From Eucalyptus grandis (Eukaryota > Streptophyta > Magnoliopsida > Myrtales > Myrtaceae): DNA of 64,000 nucleotides. Location of the stretch: contig NC_052613.1 of the NCBI RefSeq assembly GCF_016545825.1, positions 37,707,790 through 37,771,789 of the forward strand. The letters are read 5' to 3'. Made by a program: the position numbers and the translations under genes. This document shows, in pieces, positions 49,841-63,030 of the stretch. The notes beneath the pieces were generated by a model, which was not told the origin of the DNA, did no database searches, and saw only the letters and a list, made by a program, of their open reading frames with translations. Position 1 is the stretch's first letter. Every line of letters starts with the position of its first letter.

Positions 49841-50139
49841 TTAATCATAAAAAAAAAAAAAAGAGTCTATAAGTCAACAATTTTAAGGCGTTAAGTCCAC
49901 GGTACTTATTAGTAACCAGTAAAAATCGGTCGTTAGAACAGTGCCAACAAAAAAAAAGAAAAAAGAAAGAGCAGCGGTAAAACTTTCCGAAAAAATAAAA
50001 AAGGCTCATTTCGGAAAGAAACATAAAAGGACGGGGCGATTTTCGAATTTCGGATAAAAAGCAAATCAGCCCCATTCTTCCCCCGTAATTGCAGTTCCAG
50101 TCCCCACGAAATCCCAACTTCAAACATGCGGCCCCCGGA

Positions 50140-50279
50140 CCTTCCCCGAGATCCATCTTCTTCTTCTTCCCATTTCTCTCTCTCTCGTCGCGGATGAAGA
50201 AATCGATCCCCTGAGAAACAAAAAACCACCGACGAGAACGACGACGACGACGACGGCGGCGACGGCGTCGTCGGCGGCA
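50140..50279 (+). promoter_or_regulatory. COG4 5' leader
   Basis: A CT-rich stretch (CTTCTTCTTCTTCCC and CTCTCTCTC near 50155-50185) and then a GAC/GGC-repeat run lead directly into the start codon at 50280. This is typical of a plant housekeeping 5' UTR. No TATA box was assigned. Confidence 0.4.
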
Positions 50280-53200
50280 ATGGCGTCGCCCCTGTCCCTC
50301 GCGCCGCTCGAGGAGCCCCCGGAGGACGCGCTCTCCTCGATCCACTTCGGCGCCCCGGAGGCCCTCGCCCGCGTCCGCTCCCTCACCGACGTCGGCGCCA
50401 TGACCCGCCTCCTCCACGAGTGCATCGCCTACCAGCGCGCCCTCGACCTCGACCTCGACGCCCTCCTCTCCCGCCGCGCCGACCTCGACCGCCACCTCCT
50501 CCACCTCCAGCGCTCCTCCGCCGTCCTCGACATCGTCCGCTCCGACTCCGACCACATGCTCTCCAACGTCCGCGCCACCTCCCTCCTCGCCGACCAGGTC
50601 AGCGGCAAGGTCCGGGAGCTCGACCTCGCCCAGTCCCGCGTCGGCGACACGCTCCTCCACCTCGACGCGATCGTGGAGCGGAACGAGTGCATCGAGGGGG
50701 CGCGGCGGGCGCTGGACCGCGAGGACTACGAGTCCGCCGCCAAGTGCGTCGAGCGGTTCCTGCAGATCGACGCCAAGTACGGGCGGGATCCGCGCGGGTG
50801 GGACCAGATGATGGCCTCGAAGAAGCAGCTCGAGGGGATCGTGAGGAAGCGGCTGGCTGCCGCGGTGGATCAGCGGGATCACGCCACGGTTCTCCGCTTC
50901 ATCCGGCTGTATTGCCCGCTGGGGTTGGAGGACGAAGGGCTTCAGGCGTACGTCGGCTACTTGAAGAAGGTGATTGGGATGAGATCCAGGATCGAGTTCG
51001 AGCAACTGGTGGAATTGATGCAGGATCAGCACAACAATCAGGTTAACTTCGTCGGGTGTCTGACCAATTTGTTTAAGGATATTGTATTGGCAATCGAGGA
51101 GAACAATGAGATTTTGAAGAGTCTTTGTGGAGAGGATGGTATCGTGTATGCGATCTGCGAGCTCCAGGAGGAGTGTGATTCACGGGGGTCGCAGATTTTG
51201 AAGAAGTATATGGAATATAGGAAATTGGGGAAGATATCTTCTGAGATCAATTCGCAGAACTTGAATTTGCTTGCCGTTGGAGCTCCGCAAGGGCCGGATC
51301 CCAGAGAGATTGAGTTGTATTTGGAGGAGATATTGTCCCTTATGCAATTGGGTGAGGATTACACTGAATTTATGCTTTCCAAGATCAAGGGATTGACTTC
51401 AGTTGATCCTGACTTGCTGCCACGAGCAACAAAGGCATTTAGGAGCGGGAGCTTTAGTAAAGTCGTGCAAGAAATCACTGGGTATTATGTGATTCTAGAG
51501 GGCTTCTTTATGGTGGAGAATGCGAGGAAGGCTATTCGGATAGATGAGCATGTTCCCGATAGCCTTACCTCTTCTATGGTCGACGATGTGTTCTATGTTC
51601 TTCAGAGCTGCTTGAGAAGAGCCATTTCAACTTCAAATATCAGCTCAGTTGTGGCAGTTTTGAGTGGCGCCTCTAGTTTGTTGAGCAATGAGTATCATGA
51701 AGCTTTGCAAATGAGGATGAGAGAGCCCAACCTTGGTGCTAGGCTTTTCCTGGGTGGTGTTGGTGTGCAGAAAACTGGTACTGAAATAGCAACGGCCTTG
51801 AATAATATGGATGTAAGCAGCGAATATGTTGTCAAGCTTAAGCATGAGATTGAAGAGCAATGCACACAGGTAATTTGCGGATGTAATACATCTCCATTTA
51901 CAGTTTACTAATGATATTTTCTAATGAAAATTGACCAATATAATAAGTTCTGTCTCCAAGTGATAATAAAAGTGACATCTGGATAAACAGGAATGTTCAT
52001 CACATGTATAAAGATAGACATTGAAACAAATAAGACTTTTGGCCCATAGAATAAGGTACTGGTGTATTCTGGATGTCGATTTGCTTCTTTGTTCATTAAT
52101 ATGATGCTTTTGTCTACTCTGGCTTCATCTGTCTAGTTGCTTGGGGGGCTGGGAAGCTGGGCATCTTTCCCTTTGCCAGTGCATGAACGCTTAATGTTTG
52201 AGGGTGTGGTTAATATTCCACGTTAGTTCTTTAATTCCTATATTCTGCTTCATGTAGTATGATCATTTCTTAAATGACATTTTTGACGTCTTATGCAATT
52301 AGGATTGAATTGTCAAAGACTTCGTTAAGAATTAAAAGAATCTTTCATGAATGGATTAATTTTGTGTTCAGATATAGCCTTTAAAAATTTTGGGATCATG
52401 GATTATGATGGAAGTTGTCATAGTTCCGCTTCTTGAGGTTTCAGATGAGATGGAGCAGCTTTGGAACATATATCATGTTTGTATTGGGGACACAGTGTGT
52501 GGTCTTAAAAAAGAGTATATGTTTCTTTATAATTCTAGAAATCTGCATGTTGCTCATTTGAGATAATTAAGTCAGTACAAATGTGGATACAACTTACCTT
52601 GGCATGTTAAAATTGATCAAATAGGTGCTGGAATAGGCTACATATGAAGTACTTAGTTAGCCATATGGTGTGTTTAGATGTCTACTGCTACCACTTCCTT
52701 TCATTTTAAGAGGCTTGTATGATGATTGATAAAATTTGAACTCCTAATTTGGCCCTGACCTGAAGAAAAAATGTTGATGATTGCACATGCCATAGTTATG
52801 GTTTTTTGTGAGAATTTTAGATGTTGCTATTGCTGCGAGTTCGAGTTGGAGGAAAGCATGGAGTTGAATGCACAATTGCTGTTATAGTGTCAGTATTTTG
52901 CTTGAGAAAGTTTTTAGTGGAGAACTAGATAATGGTATACAAGGTTTCTGCATCTAGTTCAGGTTGGCTGGTTGAGTTGGTTGGGTCACGTACCAGGTGT
53001 TAGACTGGTCTGGTTAGAGTAGTGGTCCTAGTGGAGTATGGCGGCAGCTTTGCGGAAGAACGGGACTGAACTGGTTTGACCTCTAGTTCAACTGCTGAAG
53101 TAGACTTTATAGAGTCTTTAGACCTGCATTGACCTGGTGTGGTTGGTGGTTGGACTAATTGGTGAAAGTTGTGTGTTAAGCTGCCATATGGTATTGAACC

Positions 53201-55019
53201 TGTGGACAAGGCTTCTTGTTTGAGCTGCTAAAGAGACCAGGTCATTAGGAAGCAGCTTGAAATTAAAGCAAGTGAGCTGGTGGCATAGACATTTTATAAA
53301 CATGGGCAAATAATGTGGGGGTGATGCTTCTCATTCCAGAAAGGGTGGCGACACTTATATCAATGCATTTGCCGAGATTATGTATCATGGTAACAAATGT
53401 TTTATAAAATCACCAGTTGACCTGGTGGTCCAATCTGCCCTATCGTTGGTGATTCCATTGGCCACCTGACAGGGTCTTTCCCCCATCTTCTTTTAAGGAC
53501 ACTGGCAATATGTGGAGCAGTAGTTTGGTAGCTTAGATTTTCAGGCACTTTGGAAGTGCTGTATACCTTTAGAATTGTTTAGATCATTACAAGGACCACT
53601 GTATCTTTCTATATTTGCCACATTTGTGTATTGTACTATCATTTTTCCCCCTATCTAGTCTACTTAAGTAAATCAAATGGAGAGTTTCCAGAAGATATGG
53701 CTTTTAAAATCTGTCCATGTGAGCCGTTTCGGTGGCAAACAACACTTGGTTTGCTGGTTTCTGAGGCCACCTTCTTCTTATTCTTCTCCTCCATTTGGTC
53801 TTCTTCTTAAACAGGAGACATAGGTCTGTCTGTACATGGCAGTGGCAATGGCCATATTCAAGCTTCGTTTTCCTTTTCCTTGTGCTGGGCCTTTCCTTTC
53901 TCTATTGTTGCTTCGATTTAGCTCTTTTCTCCCCTCTTATGTACTACTGGCTCGAAGTTGCTGACTGAAACTCTCCCTTTTGATGTCCAATTTTAGCACA
54001 CTCTATTTGTTTTGTTTAAGGTCCTTGCAGCTTCATGTCAAATAAATTGACTGTTGCTATTTTGCTGTTTTCTTCTAATTCTGGTTGCGGTTGTTGCATT
54101 GAGGTGTTGTAGTTAGCTTGAACAGTATTGTCAGCTGTGATAATGGATAAAAGAAATTGCTAGATGCTTTGGTTTTCTAATTTTGATCGACTGAGGAGCA
54201 GCACTGTCAAACTTTTTAAGCTTATTGTTTAGGTAGTTATGCCAAACATTCAAATTTGCACTCTTACCTTTTTGAATTGGTCAAGCTCCCATTTGAATCC
54301 CTGAAAATAGTAACTTGCTTCGAAGTGCTTCATGGTTCTTGAGGTTGACTGGTATCTTGAAATGAAATAGTTGAATTATCTTGCTATAGGTATTTCCTGC
54401 CCCTGCTGACAGAGAAAGAGTGAAATCTTGTTTATCTGAGCTCAGTGAGATGAGCAACACTTTCAAGCAAGCTCTGAATGGTGGGATGGAGCAACTGGTA
54501 GCTACTGTGACACCGCGGATCCGTCCAGTGCTAGATAGTGTGGCGACTATCAGTTATGAGTTGTCAGAGGCTGAATATGCTGATAATGAGATAAATGATC
54601 CCTGGGTGCAGAGGCTGCTGCATGCCGTAGAGACCAATGTGGCATGGCTCCAGCCCTTGATGACTGCCAACAACTACGACTCATTTGTGCATTTTGTCAT
54701 TGACTTCATCGTGAAGAGACTCGAAGTGATCATGATGCAGAAGAGATTTAGTCAGCTTGGAGGTCTTCAGCTCGACAGAGATGCAAGGGCACTCGTTAGT
54801 CATTTCTCGAGCATGACCCAGAGAACCGTCAGAGATAAGTTTGCGCGTCTGACTCAGATGGCTACAATCCTTAATCTGGAAAAGGTTTCCGAGATTCTAG
54901 ATTTCTGGGGTGAGAATTCGGGACCAATGACCTGGAGATTAACTCCAGCTGAGGTGAGGCGAGTATTAGGTCTTAGGGTGGACTTCAAACCAGAGGCGAT
55001 ATCTGCTCTGAAGTTGTAA
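50280..55019 (+). CDS. COG4: Conserved oligomeric Golgi complex subunit 4 (2 exons)
   Basis: COG4 is part of the eight-subunit COG tether that captures vesicles returning to and moving within the Golgi. Exons 50280-51869 and 54390-55019 flank a 2,520-base GT-AG intron and give a 739-residue protein, the usual length in plants, with no breaks. The N-terminal part (LSSIHFGAPEALARVRSLTDVGAMTRLLHECIAYQRALDLDLDALLSRRADLDRHL) is the helical subunit-binding region. The middle has EEIQ-like helices (EIELYLEEILSLMQLG near 345) and the COG4 core. The C-terminus keeps VRDKFARLTQMATILNLEKVSEILDFWG and WRLTPAEVRRVLGLRVDF, the conserved E-domain end. The first 750 bases are very GC-rich at third positions, unlike the rest of the gene. 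The start is the first ATG after the leader. Confidence 0.96.
51870..54389 (+). other. COG4 intron 1
   Basis: Bordered by CACACAG/GTAATT and CTATAG/GTATTT. At 2.5 kb it is long and makes up most of the gene. I see no transposon or small-RNA precursor in it. Confidence 0.85.
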
Positions 55020-55680
55020 TGCTTATCAGATGTTGCCGACACAATCCGGTTGGATTAACACATCAATTTGTTGTATTTAGATTAATTTTTTCAAGTACAC
55101 TTCTTTATCTGATGAAAAGGCGATGGATTTGCATTCACCTTCTTAGTTATTGGAAGCAGAGATGAAATTTCTTGCATGAAGGCCTCTGGCACGATCCTCG
55201 TCGCCAAACTACTTTAGCCCTGTTGTTGTCGACATTCATAGGAATCAATACGTCCCCGGTTGTCGGGCGAATCTCAACAAAGAACAAGCTGAGCAGTGGA
55301 ATGGAACTACGGCATAGTCACTTTCCAGCCGTACTGCGGTCCACATGAAACTGACAAGTCTTTCATCAGTTCCAAATGAAACTCACACTTTCTGGAGTTT
55401 CTTGAGAGACGCTCGCACTAATATCTCATGGAAGACATTAATGTCGTTTGTGGCCATATAAACTGCATGGACCATGCCCTCTTGCGTTGGTGGACGAAGT
55501 CAGAGATAATATTCGAAATGCTTGTGGCAATTGACTCGTCACAACAAACATTTAGTGAACTTTAATTGATGATTGATGCAATGCATCTTGGTCATGTATG
55601 AGTTGGATTCTTATGAGATTAGAAGCCCATAAGAAAACATACCTAGGACTTCATTTGGTGTTGTGGTCATAATGTGACGC
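55020..55680. other. COG4 3' flank
   Basis: This holds the probable 3' UTR and spacer. Nothing else is recognised. Confidence 0.4.
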
Positions 55681-55682
55681 TA

Positions 55683-56060
55683 TGAGATGATGCATCCTGT
55701 GTGCTTTGTTATAAATATTATTTGACATATGATAAAAGTGCGAGGGAGAAAAGAAACATGGGTCGGAGCATTATAGCTCCTATCGCGTCGAACTGGAAAC
55801 CGAGTCCTAGGACAACTAGTTATCTGAAACCGGGAACGTTTCATTGAGCAAGTTAGCAAGTGGTGGCTCCCAAATACGCAAGCATGACTATGAAATGATG
55901 TATGATACGTAATATTTGACATATGATAAGAGTGTGATGGAGAAAAGAAATAGTTTGGAGTCTAATAGTTCATCCTGCAAGCACTCTTATAGACTATGAC
56001 TATGAAATGATGTATCATGAGTAATATTTGACATATGATAAGAGTGTGATGGACCATCTA
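55683..56060 (+). repeat. Three-copy tandem repeat
   Basis: The phrase ATGAAATGATGTATxxTAxG followed by TAATATTTGACATATGATAA and GAGTGTGATGGA recurs near 55683, 55888 and 55998. The spacing is irregular (about 205 and 110 bp). Confidence 0.7.
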
Positions 56061-59028
56061 TCGCTCTCATCATATGACAGACATGTAATGTGATAGCCTC
56101 TACTGTAACCAAATATATTGAAAAGAGTTTTCTGTTTCCCAATTATAATTTATGTTTATTTGAATTGATTGGTTGCAAGTGACGCTAAAAGGAAAAAAAA
56201 AAAACTAGTTGTAATCGACTCGTATAACATGGTATTTGGACTTTCAACTCGACTAGTCTATGCCAGTAATTATGTCCAAGTACATTGAGTAAAAGAATCA
56301 TGAGTTAATAATTGTGATTCTTAAATTCATTGTGAGTGAGAAATCCATTAGTTCATATTCAAGATATATTAATCAAAACTCTAAGCATGTAGCGCTGTCT
56401 AAGCCTACCGTCAGTAAGAAGCTGCCTGTGTTTGATGCGAATTAGGTTCGCATGGCATCGAAACATGTCGCGCTAGTTCGAGGTATTGTAAAACTTGTCT
56501 ACCAGCAAGATGACACATATAAAAACTTGAAGTGAGACTCATATCTAACAAGTGATAGCGATTGCGAGGTTAAACAGTCAACTCATATCCTTTATGATTG
56601 ATTAGAACTAATCTACACAAGAGTTACTTTGCTCAATAGAGTTACTATTTATGATGATGATGGTAAAATAAATTAACTCGTGAGTAATCTGGCGTGCCCG
56701 AGGAATCTGGCAAAGTCCCATTCAGAAAAGTTTCTTTATCGTCCTATGAATGGAGCGTGGCGGCAGCCAATGAGATTCGAAGGCAAATTGTCTAAAGTCA
56801 TTCTTAATTTTTGTATGGAAGTCAACCGTCCCTCACGTCCTGTCCACAACGATTCTCTCTCGTCGTTATCAAATTTCATGTTCATTAAAGATTCACGACC
56901 TAATAATGCAGTTCACATGCACCACACCACCTGTATATTCTTATATATATACATATATTGAAAGTAGAATTCTTGAAAGGTACACGTGTCACCCTCTCAA
57001 GAGCTCTCCCTCCATTTTCCTCTCTCTCAAGGATTCCCACTCCACTCTCTCTCTTTTGGCTTTCTTATTCTTACTCAATTTTATTTTATCCTCCTTTTCC
57101 TTCGCGCGGAGTCTCTCAACCGAGATATAAGGCCAACGAGTCGGTATTTGGCTTTCTTAATCTTTCTCAATTTTTCTTTATCCTCCTTTTCCCTTTGCTC
57201 TGTATTTTCTCTTCTCTTCTTCTTCTTCTTCTTTTTTTCATGCTGTTGGTATTTATTCTACTTATCAAATATTTTCAAGATCATAAGCTCACATTAGTTG
57301 TAACATGATAAAAAAATTTAACTTGCATGATTTAGGGAGAAAAGTACTAAAAAAATTCATAAACCTATTCTATAAATGCCGTTTAGTCTTAAATTTTCCC
57401 ATCTTGTCAATTTAGTTATAAACCTAATAATTTGCCGATGTAATTGTTCTGGCCACTTTTTGTTAGAAATTGTTGATGTGAAGGTTAGCTGTCTTACATG
57501 ACACGAGTGGCGCTTACATAACTTATTTAGTCTTGAATCTTTGGATAAATTGCTAGTATACCTCCGTAGCAAGTTGTCAAAAGGTTTAAGATTACATTGG
57601 CTATAATGAAAGACTTAGGACTGAATTAGTATTTGTACAATAGGGTTATGATTTTTTTGGTAATTTTTCCATGATTTAGGAGTATTGAAATTTATCTAAG
57701 CTCTAAGAAAAATTGTCCATATGTTTTTATATAGGTTCAGTTTATTCGACAAACCCAAAAGCCATGCGTGATTACGGATTTGTTATCATTTGCAAAATTG
57801 GTCGTAATGATGTAGATGTTCCTCAGTTCAATCATCGATAGCTTGCCATTTATTGGATGAGAGAAGCGTAGTTAGTCTCACGCGTGAAGATCGAAAAAGC
57901 TCATCGATCATAAAGTTAATCCCCAATTATTACAAGCTTAAATTATTTTACAATAGAACAAAAATGAGTTCACTTAAGAACAAGCTCTTTAAATCGGTTC
58001 ACGGGATTTTTGTCGGCCAAAAGAACATATCACCACATATGCAATAAAATCTTGAAAGAGTCACGTTTGGCACGAAGAATAAACCAAGCAATTCCCACAA
58101 TAGAAAGAGCCAAAAGGACATATTGGAGTCCCCCTTACTTTTTGGTTGGATCTTTCTTGGTGGATTCTCCTTGCTCTTGATTTTTCTCCCCCAATTTTCA
58201 CCACCATGAAGATAATGTTACCACACTTTGGGAAACCGAAAGGATATGGAATGTATGGCTGTTAATAGATGAAATGTCACCATACAAGTAACAGAAAAAT
58301 GGAAAGAAAATTTTTTAACTAAAATGGTTCTATTATCCATACCCAATTGAGCTTGAACTATTTATGGGGACAACTTTAGTAGGTGTGATATGTAATGATC
58401 GAGAAAATGTAAATACATCACCTGAAAATTTAATCTTCACGAAGCTATATCCTATTTGTAAAAAATGAAGAAAAAGTATTTGACAGAGGAGAAAATTCTT
58501 TTTTTTAATTTCACGCAATGTCGAGAACATATAGAAAGGGATTATTAGATGGGCGAAAATAGAAAGGATCCATGTTGCATTTCTGTTTATAAAAAGATGA
58601 TTAAGGTAGATATCATGATGGGAACATATGATACAAGAAATTGCGCAAGCAGAATGTTCATGAGGCGAAAAACTTTTCTAGTGCAATATATTGTGCAACA
58701 TATTCATGCGATGTCATTTTTTTTTTCAGTGACAATATCCATAAAACAGTAGAACAAGGCTCCCTTTTGACATGATATACCCTTTAATAACCTCCCTGAT
58801 CGCTAAAAATGAAACATGAAGATGAACAAGATCCGCATTTTTGCACAAACATCGCTTTGATTTCAACTTAGTCGTGCCAGACAAGGGCCATGTTCGAGTC
58901 GTGCTTTCATGTTGTGTCAAACATTGCTGCTCCTGAGGATTAGTCAGCCAAAGAAGCCTCTTATTTCACATTTGTCCCCCAAATTAAAAATCTGTCAACT
59001 ACATGGACTACACAAGTTAATTACGAAT
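56061..59028. other. Spacer between COG4 and the MYB gene
   Basis: AT-rich. It contains a CT-rich block (56985-57240) in which CTTTCTTATTCTTACTC and TTATCCTCCTTTTCC recur about 90 bp apart (57060 and 57150), i.e. a short tandem duplication. No gene is supported. The final few hundred bases should include the MYB 3' UTR (minus strand). Confidence 0.4.
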
Positions 59029-60455
59029 CTAGTAATTCCCAAAAGCTGCAGCTAATCTCCTGATACCCTTGCAGTAAATGTCTGAACCCTGTGAGGGCAG
59101 TTCTTGCTGCTGGTTATTCCCTTCAACACAGGACAATTCTGAGATGAATCTTGCGTCTGACACAACCCCATTTGGTGGAGCCTGCTTTTCTTGACCTTGC
59201 CCTGGGTTAGCTATCAGGAATGGCATGTTCAGATAGTCTGACCATTTCAGATCCTCTGATTCGTTGCCACTGAAGTTCGGCTGGTGGGTTTCGTCTTCTT
59301 CTTTCTCAGCATGCAGGTCCCAGGGAAAAGGCTGCTCTGCGATTCACTGCTCCTGATCTTCCCGTTGGAGAAGAGACCGAAATGGGGCTTCAAGCTGTCG
59401 TGGGGTTGTGCAGTCAATGAGCTGAAACTGTGAGATTGTGGCAAAATGGCAGGTGCTGAAGTGGAGTGGAGGGCGGACTTCGAATCAGAAAGCATGAAGT
59501 TGTGGTTCAGATATGGATCAAATGAATAATCAGCACTTGAACCGTAGCTTAGTTGCTGGAAAGGAAAATACGGGTCGGCTCGAAAGGGATCTTCTCGCTA
59601 AGGTCTGCGGACTTTTCTGAGAACAATTTTCTGGCAGGTGCGGGATTGATCGACTTACTGGTGTCCGGGTGGTGAATTTTCAAGCTTAAAGAACCAGTGA
59701 GTGAATATGGCTCTGCATCTTGTGAAATTGGCTTTCTTTCCTCTGACTTGGGAGCGTCGAATTCAAGATTGTACATAGAACTAAACCCTCCTGAGGTTCT
59801 GTTGCCAAAATTGCCGGATTTCGGCGTTTTCTCCCCTTCTCTTCCGTTCTTGACCTCAGAAAGCGGCTTGTGAGTGTTGGGGTCAATGCCTTTTTGAATG
59901 AGCTTCTTCTTGATGCTGGAGTTCCACAGGTTCTTGATCTCATTGTCTGTTCTTCCTGGCAACTGTGACGCAATTTGAGACCACCTGGGAAAAATAAAAG
60001 TTGAATATGTTCAAGACCGCCTCATGGAATTGCAGGGTTTAATAACCCAATAAAGTACAGAAATTTTCCTCCTTCTAAATACCTGTTTCCAAGAACAGCA
60101 TGAAGATCAATTATCAAGTCCTCCTCTTGTTGTGAGAATGTGCCTCTCTTCAAATCAGGCCTCAAGTAATTGATCCACCTCAATCTACAACTCTTCCCAC
60201 ACCTCTGCAATCCTGAAGGTGAAAATGAGTTCTCATCAAATCGAAGAAATAAAGAAATCAAACCTTAAAAGAATGCAAAAAAAAAAAAAAAAAAAAAAAA
60301 GTAAGACATATTTGCTAATTACCAGCTAGTTTAGGCACAGAGCTCCAGCAACCATGTCCATACTTAACGATATGCCTAGCAAGCTTCTCATCTTCTTCTG
60401 GAGACCACAAGCCTTTCCTTAGCTTCTGCTTGTAACAGCAGGAGTGCCTCCCCAT
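59029..60455 (-). CDS. R2R3-MYB transcription factor of the MYB61/MYB50/MYB86 group (3 exons, two single-base losses)
   Basis: A nuclear DNA-binding regulator; relatives control secondary cell wall, seed mucilage and stomatal traits. Exons 60455-60323 (133 nt), 60212-60083 (130 nt) and 59984-59029 show the standard R2R3 intron positions. The first 120 residues are a canonical R2R3 domain: [48 protein letters not shown] and [27 protein letters not shown]. After it comes [10 protein letters not shown], typical of this group. The C-terminus keeps [25 protein letters not shown] and [18 protein letters not shown]. One base is missing near 59597 (between DLS and [11 protein letters not shown]) and one near 59323 (LFPWDLHAE, where CCC reads as CC). 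With both restored the protein would have about 406 residues. The poly-A/T run at 60277-60300 lies in intron 1. Confidence 0.93.
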
Positions 60456-61000
60456 TTGAGGCAAATTGATGACTGCAAATATTAAAAAGAAGATAATAAC
60501 AGGCTCCTTAAAGGGACTTGTCAGAAGCAATCAGACCCTTTTTTGTTTGGGAAGTGCTATGCTCTTTTAAACTTTTGGGGAAGGAGATGATTACTGAATT
60601 GGAAAGGAAGGAAACGTTAAAAAGGAAAATGTAACAGCAACAACGATGGTGGTGTTCAATCATATACAAGAGAAGTGAGAGGTCATGGTCACGAGGGTGA
60701 TACAAGGGCAATCCAGTTTAAATAGTGTTTTCTCTTTTTCTTTTTTTTTTTATAATTGATGCACAGTGAATCACTTGCAAATGATAAATGGAAGGAAGTG
60801 ATTTTGATTGTAAAGTCTCCGGGTTCTAACTTTCACGCCCTTCCAACAAGTCAGGAGAGGTAAAAAGCCACGCATCTCTCGGTGGCGGATGAATATCGAA
60901 GTTGCACGCGACACTACCGACACAGCGTCGTCCTCCAATCACAATTTCTTGCCAGCGTGATAAAAGTCCTTCCCATGGCGATTCATCTTCTCTAAGTTCT
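60456..61000 (-). promoter_or_regulatory. Upstream region of the MYB gene
   Basis: TTTGCAG lies just before the start codon (about 60473-60480, read on the minus strand), so an untranslated first exon with an intron is possible. A poly-T/A stretch lies near 60735-60752. No defined cis element is assigned. Confidence 0.3.
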
Positions 61001-62716
61001 CACTGTGATTTCATTGAAAACGAAGTTACACCAGCAAAATTCACGATCTTGGACTTTTCATCTGATGAAATTGTTTATTAAGTTGATAGTATTAAGCAGG
61101 GCAGGGGAGGAGGCTTATGGAATCAGCAAGGAATATTTGGATTTCTTTTTAGGCTGCTCCAATGATTGGAAATGTCCACCAACTGCTGAGCTCAAAAGAT
61201 TCCAAAGAGTTGCATATAATATACAGATGATTATTAATCAAATTGATGATAAGAGAGGACGAGTAAAATATCAATTCTAAATTGGATTCTTGCGGAACGT
61301 TTGATGCTCCTGGAACCTCAACTGTTCCATTTTCTGCACTCAGCCTTTTCATCTTTGCTGTGGCCAGCTATGCATGATTACTCTTTATCTTCTCTAGAAG
61401 CAGAAAGTGAGCTCTTGCAATTTTTGCCAAACAAATACAGATAAATTTACTGCACCATCCTTGAGTTTTTCCTGAATTACATAAATAGCCTTGTGTTCTT
61501 TAGAATGTGTGAGGTTAACAGAGTTTTCTAAGGCCTTTATTAGCAATACTTTTCAACTTCGTTGAGAGGTTCACTCCCAAGGGTTAGCATTTCACAGAAG
61601 TAGCATTAGAAGTGGACTAAAGCCAGATAGGAGGTGCTCTACCATGGACAACCTCTGACTCAAGGGCGTTGACTTTCAATTAAGAGGCCTTCGACCTTTG
61701 GTCTGGGGTTCCGGAGCAGCGGTGCCAGGAGCAGTGGTGCCATGCACCTGCTGGGGAGAGAGAGGAGCTGCGACAAGCAGGGAGGCGACTATGGTGCTAG
61801 TGCCGGTGCTGGCGGTGGCTAGAGGAGGCTATGTTCGAGAAAAGGCTGGTTGCATTAGTGGTGTCTGCAATGGGCAGTGGGAAGAGGACGAAGGAGAAAA
61901 AAGAAAGAAAAACACAAACCGCAACAAATAGTCAAAGCCCCTTCAAATCACCAAAGCCGAAATTATCAATCGTGTGGAGAGTCTAGTTTACCATCCTCAA
62001 TCTTAGAAGATCCATAACTTTTCAAAAGCATACATGAAATTCCAAATTAATATAGCAAAAAACCCAGTTCCCATCAAGCACCAGGAAGTGCATGTGAACG
62101 ATAGTTTCCTGTCACCTCATATCATTTTAATGAAATTCTTTTGGAGAGAAAAAGAGAGGGAGAGAGAGGTCAGAGGTCTTAGTAAGGTGATTGTGAAATC
62201 TTGCCGCTGCAGTTCATCACCCACGGAGATGAAAAGGTTAGACGTCCGTGTACGTGGATACCCCAGGCCCCCAGATCTGACGGCTAAAGTAAAAGTGAAA
62301 CAAGATTGTGACAAAGGGGTGCTTTGTCTTATCAAAACCCTCGTTCCTTTCCTGGGTAGATGCAAGGTGTTGTTACCAGCTCCTTCCCAACCTCAAAAGG
62401 CGCTAAATGCTCTGCTCTCTAGCATTGCCCCCGCACACTACCAGAATCACATACCATTTACTCACAACTGCAATTAAGATGGTCGTACAAACGGCTTGTA
62501 AGTAGATCAAAACAGCATGCGCGTCTGCTTACTCCGTCGTGATGCTCATTTTACAGTTTGGAAGATCTAACATGAGGTTAATTCAAGCTGCACTTTAATA
62601 TCTAGACTCTAGATTAGAGCTGTAATAACATCTGATCTGTTCTTGTGATTCTGGCTATAATGCGATGGGTCGAAAACAGTTTATCTAGAGCTTCTAATAT
62701 AACCCAGACAAGAACA
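61001..62716. other. Spacer between MYB and HYH-like genes
   Basis: No recognised gene or transposon end. Short frames here (for example 61005-61280 and 61698-61931) show no family signature. The last few hundred bases should hold the 3' UTR of the bZIP gene. Confidence 0.4.
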
Positions 62717-63030
62717 CTATTGCTTTGAGTCTGCACTCTCGTCGACTTTAGGCCGGGTGTTCATGAGAATCTGGGATGGAAATAAAGAGTGACGGAATCA
62801 GTAACTCATGGGATGCTTTCGAAAGGAAGGCATGAAGTACATCGCAGAACAGAAAGGATGGGGATGATCTGACCTTCCTGAGCATCATGTTTTCATTCAT
62901 CAAAGTTGAGATCTTCTCCTCCAGCTTCACGTTGTTGTCTTGCAACTCGCGGGCTCTCGATTCCAGTTCATTGACGTACACCTTCTTCCTCTCGCGTGCT
63001 TGCTGAGCAGAGACTCTGTTCCTCAGTAAC
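62717..63030 (-). CDS. HYH: HY5-homolog bZIP transcription factor, last two exons only
   Basis: HY5/HYH proteins promote light-regulated gene expression and are degraded through COP1 in the dark. The visible exons, 63030-62874 and 62770-62717, are joined by a GT-AG intron in phase 0. They encode the basic region [26 protein letters not shown], a leucine zipper with [27 protein letters not shown], and the short tail [17 protein letters not shown] before the stop. The zipper wording and the NTRPK tail match HYH more than HY5. The COP1-binding N-terminus and the rest of the upstream exons are not in the 970 bases that remain to the right edge, so the gene is partial here. Confidence 0.88.

Noticed and set aside
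49845..51032. 395-codon open frame on the minus strand over COG4 exon 1
   Set aside because: It is antisense to a clearly conserved COG4 coding exon whose GC-rich third positions keep the opposite strand open. No family signature is seen.
50420..51046. 208-codon Pro/Arg-rich plus-strand frame in COG4 exon 1
   Set aside because: It is a shifted-frame shadow of COG4 caused by GC3 bias.
61005..61931. Frames of 77 to 91 codons between MYB and the HYH-like gene
   Set aside because: No conserved wording, no splice partners and ordinary spacer composition.
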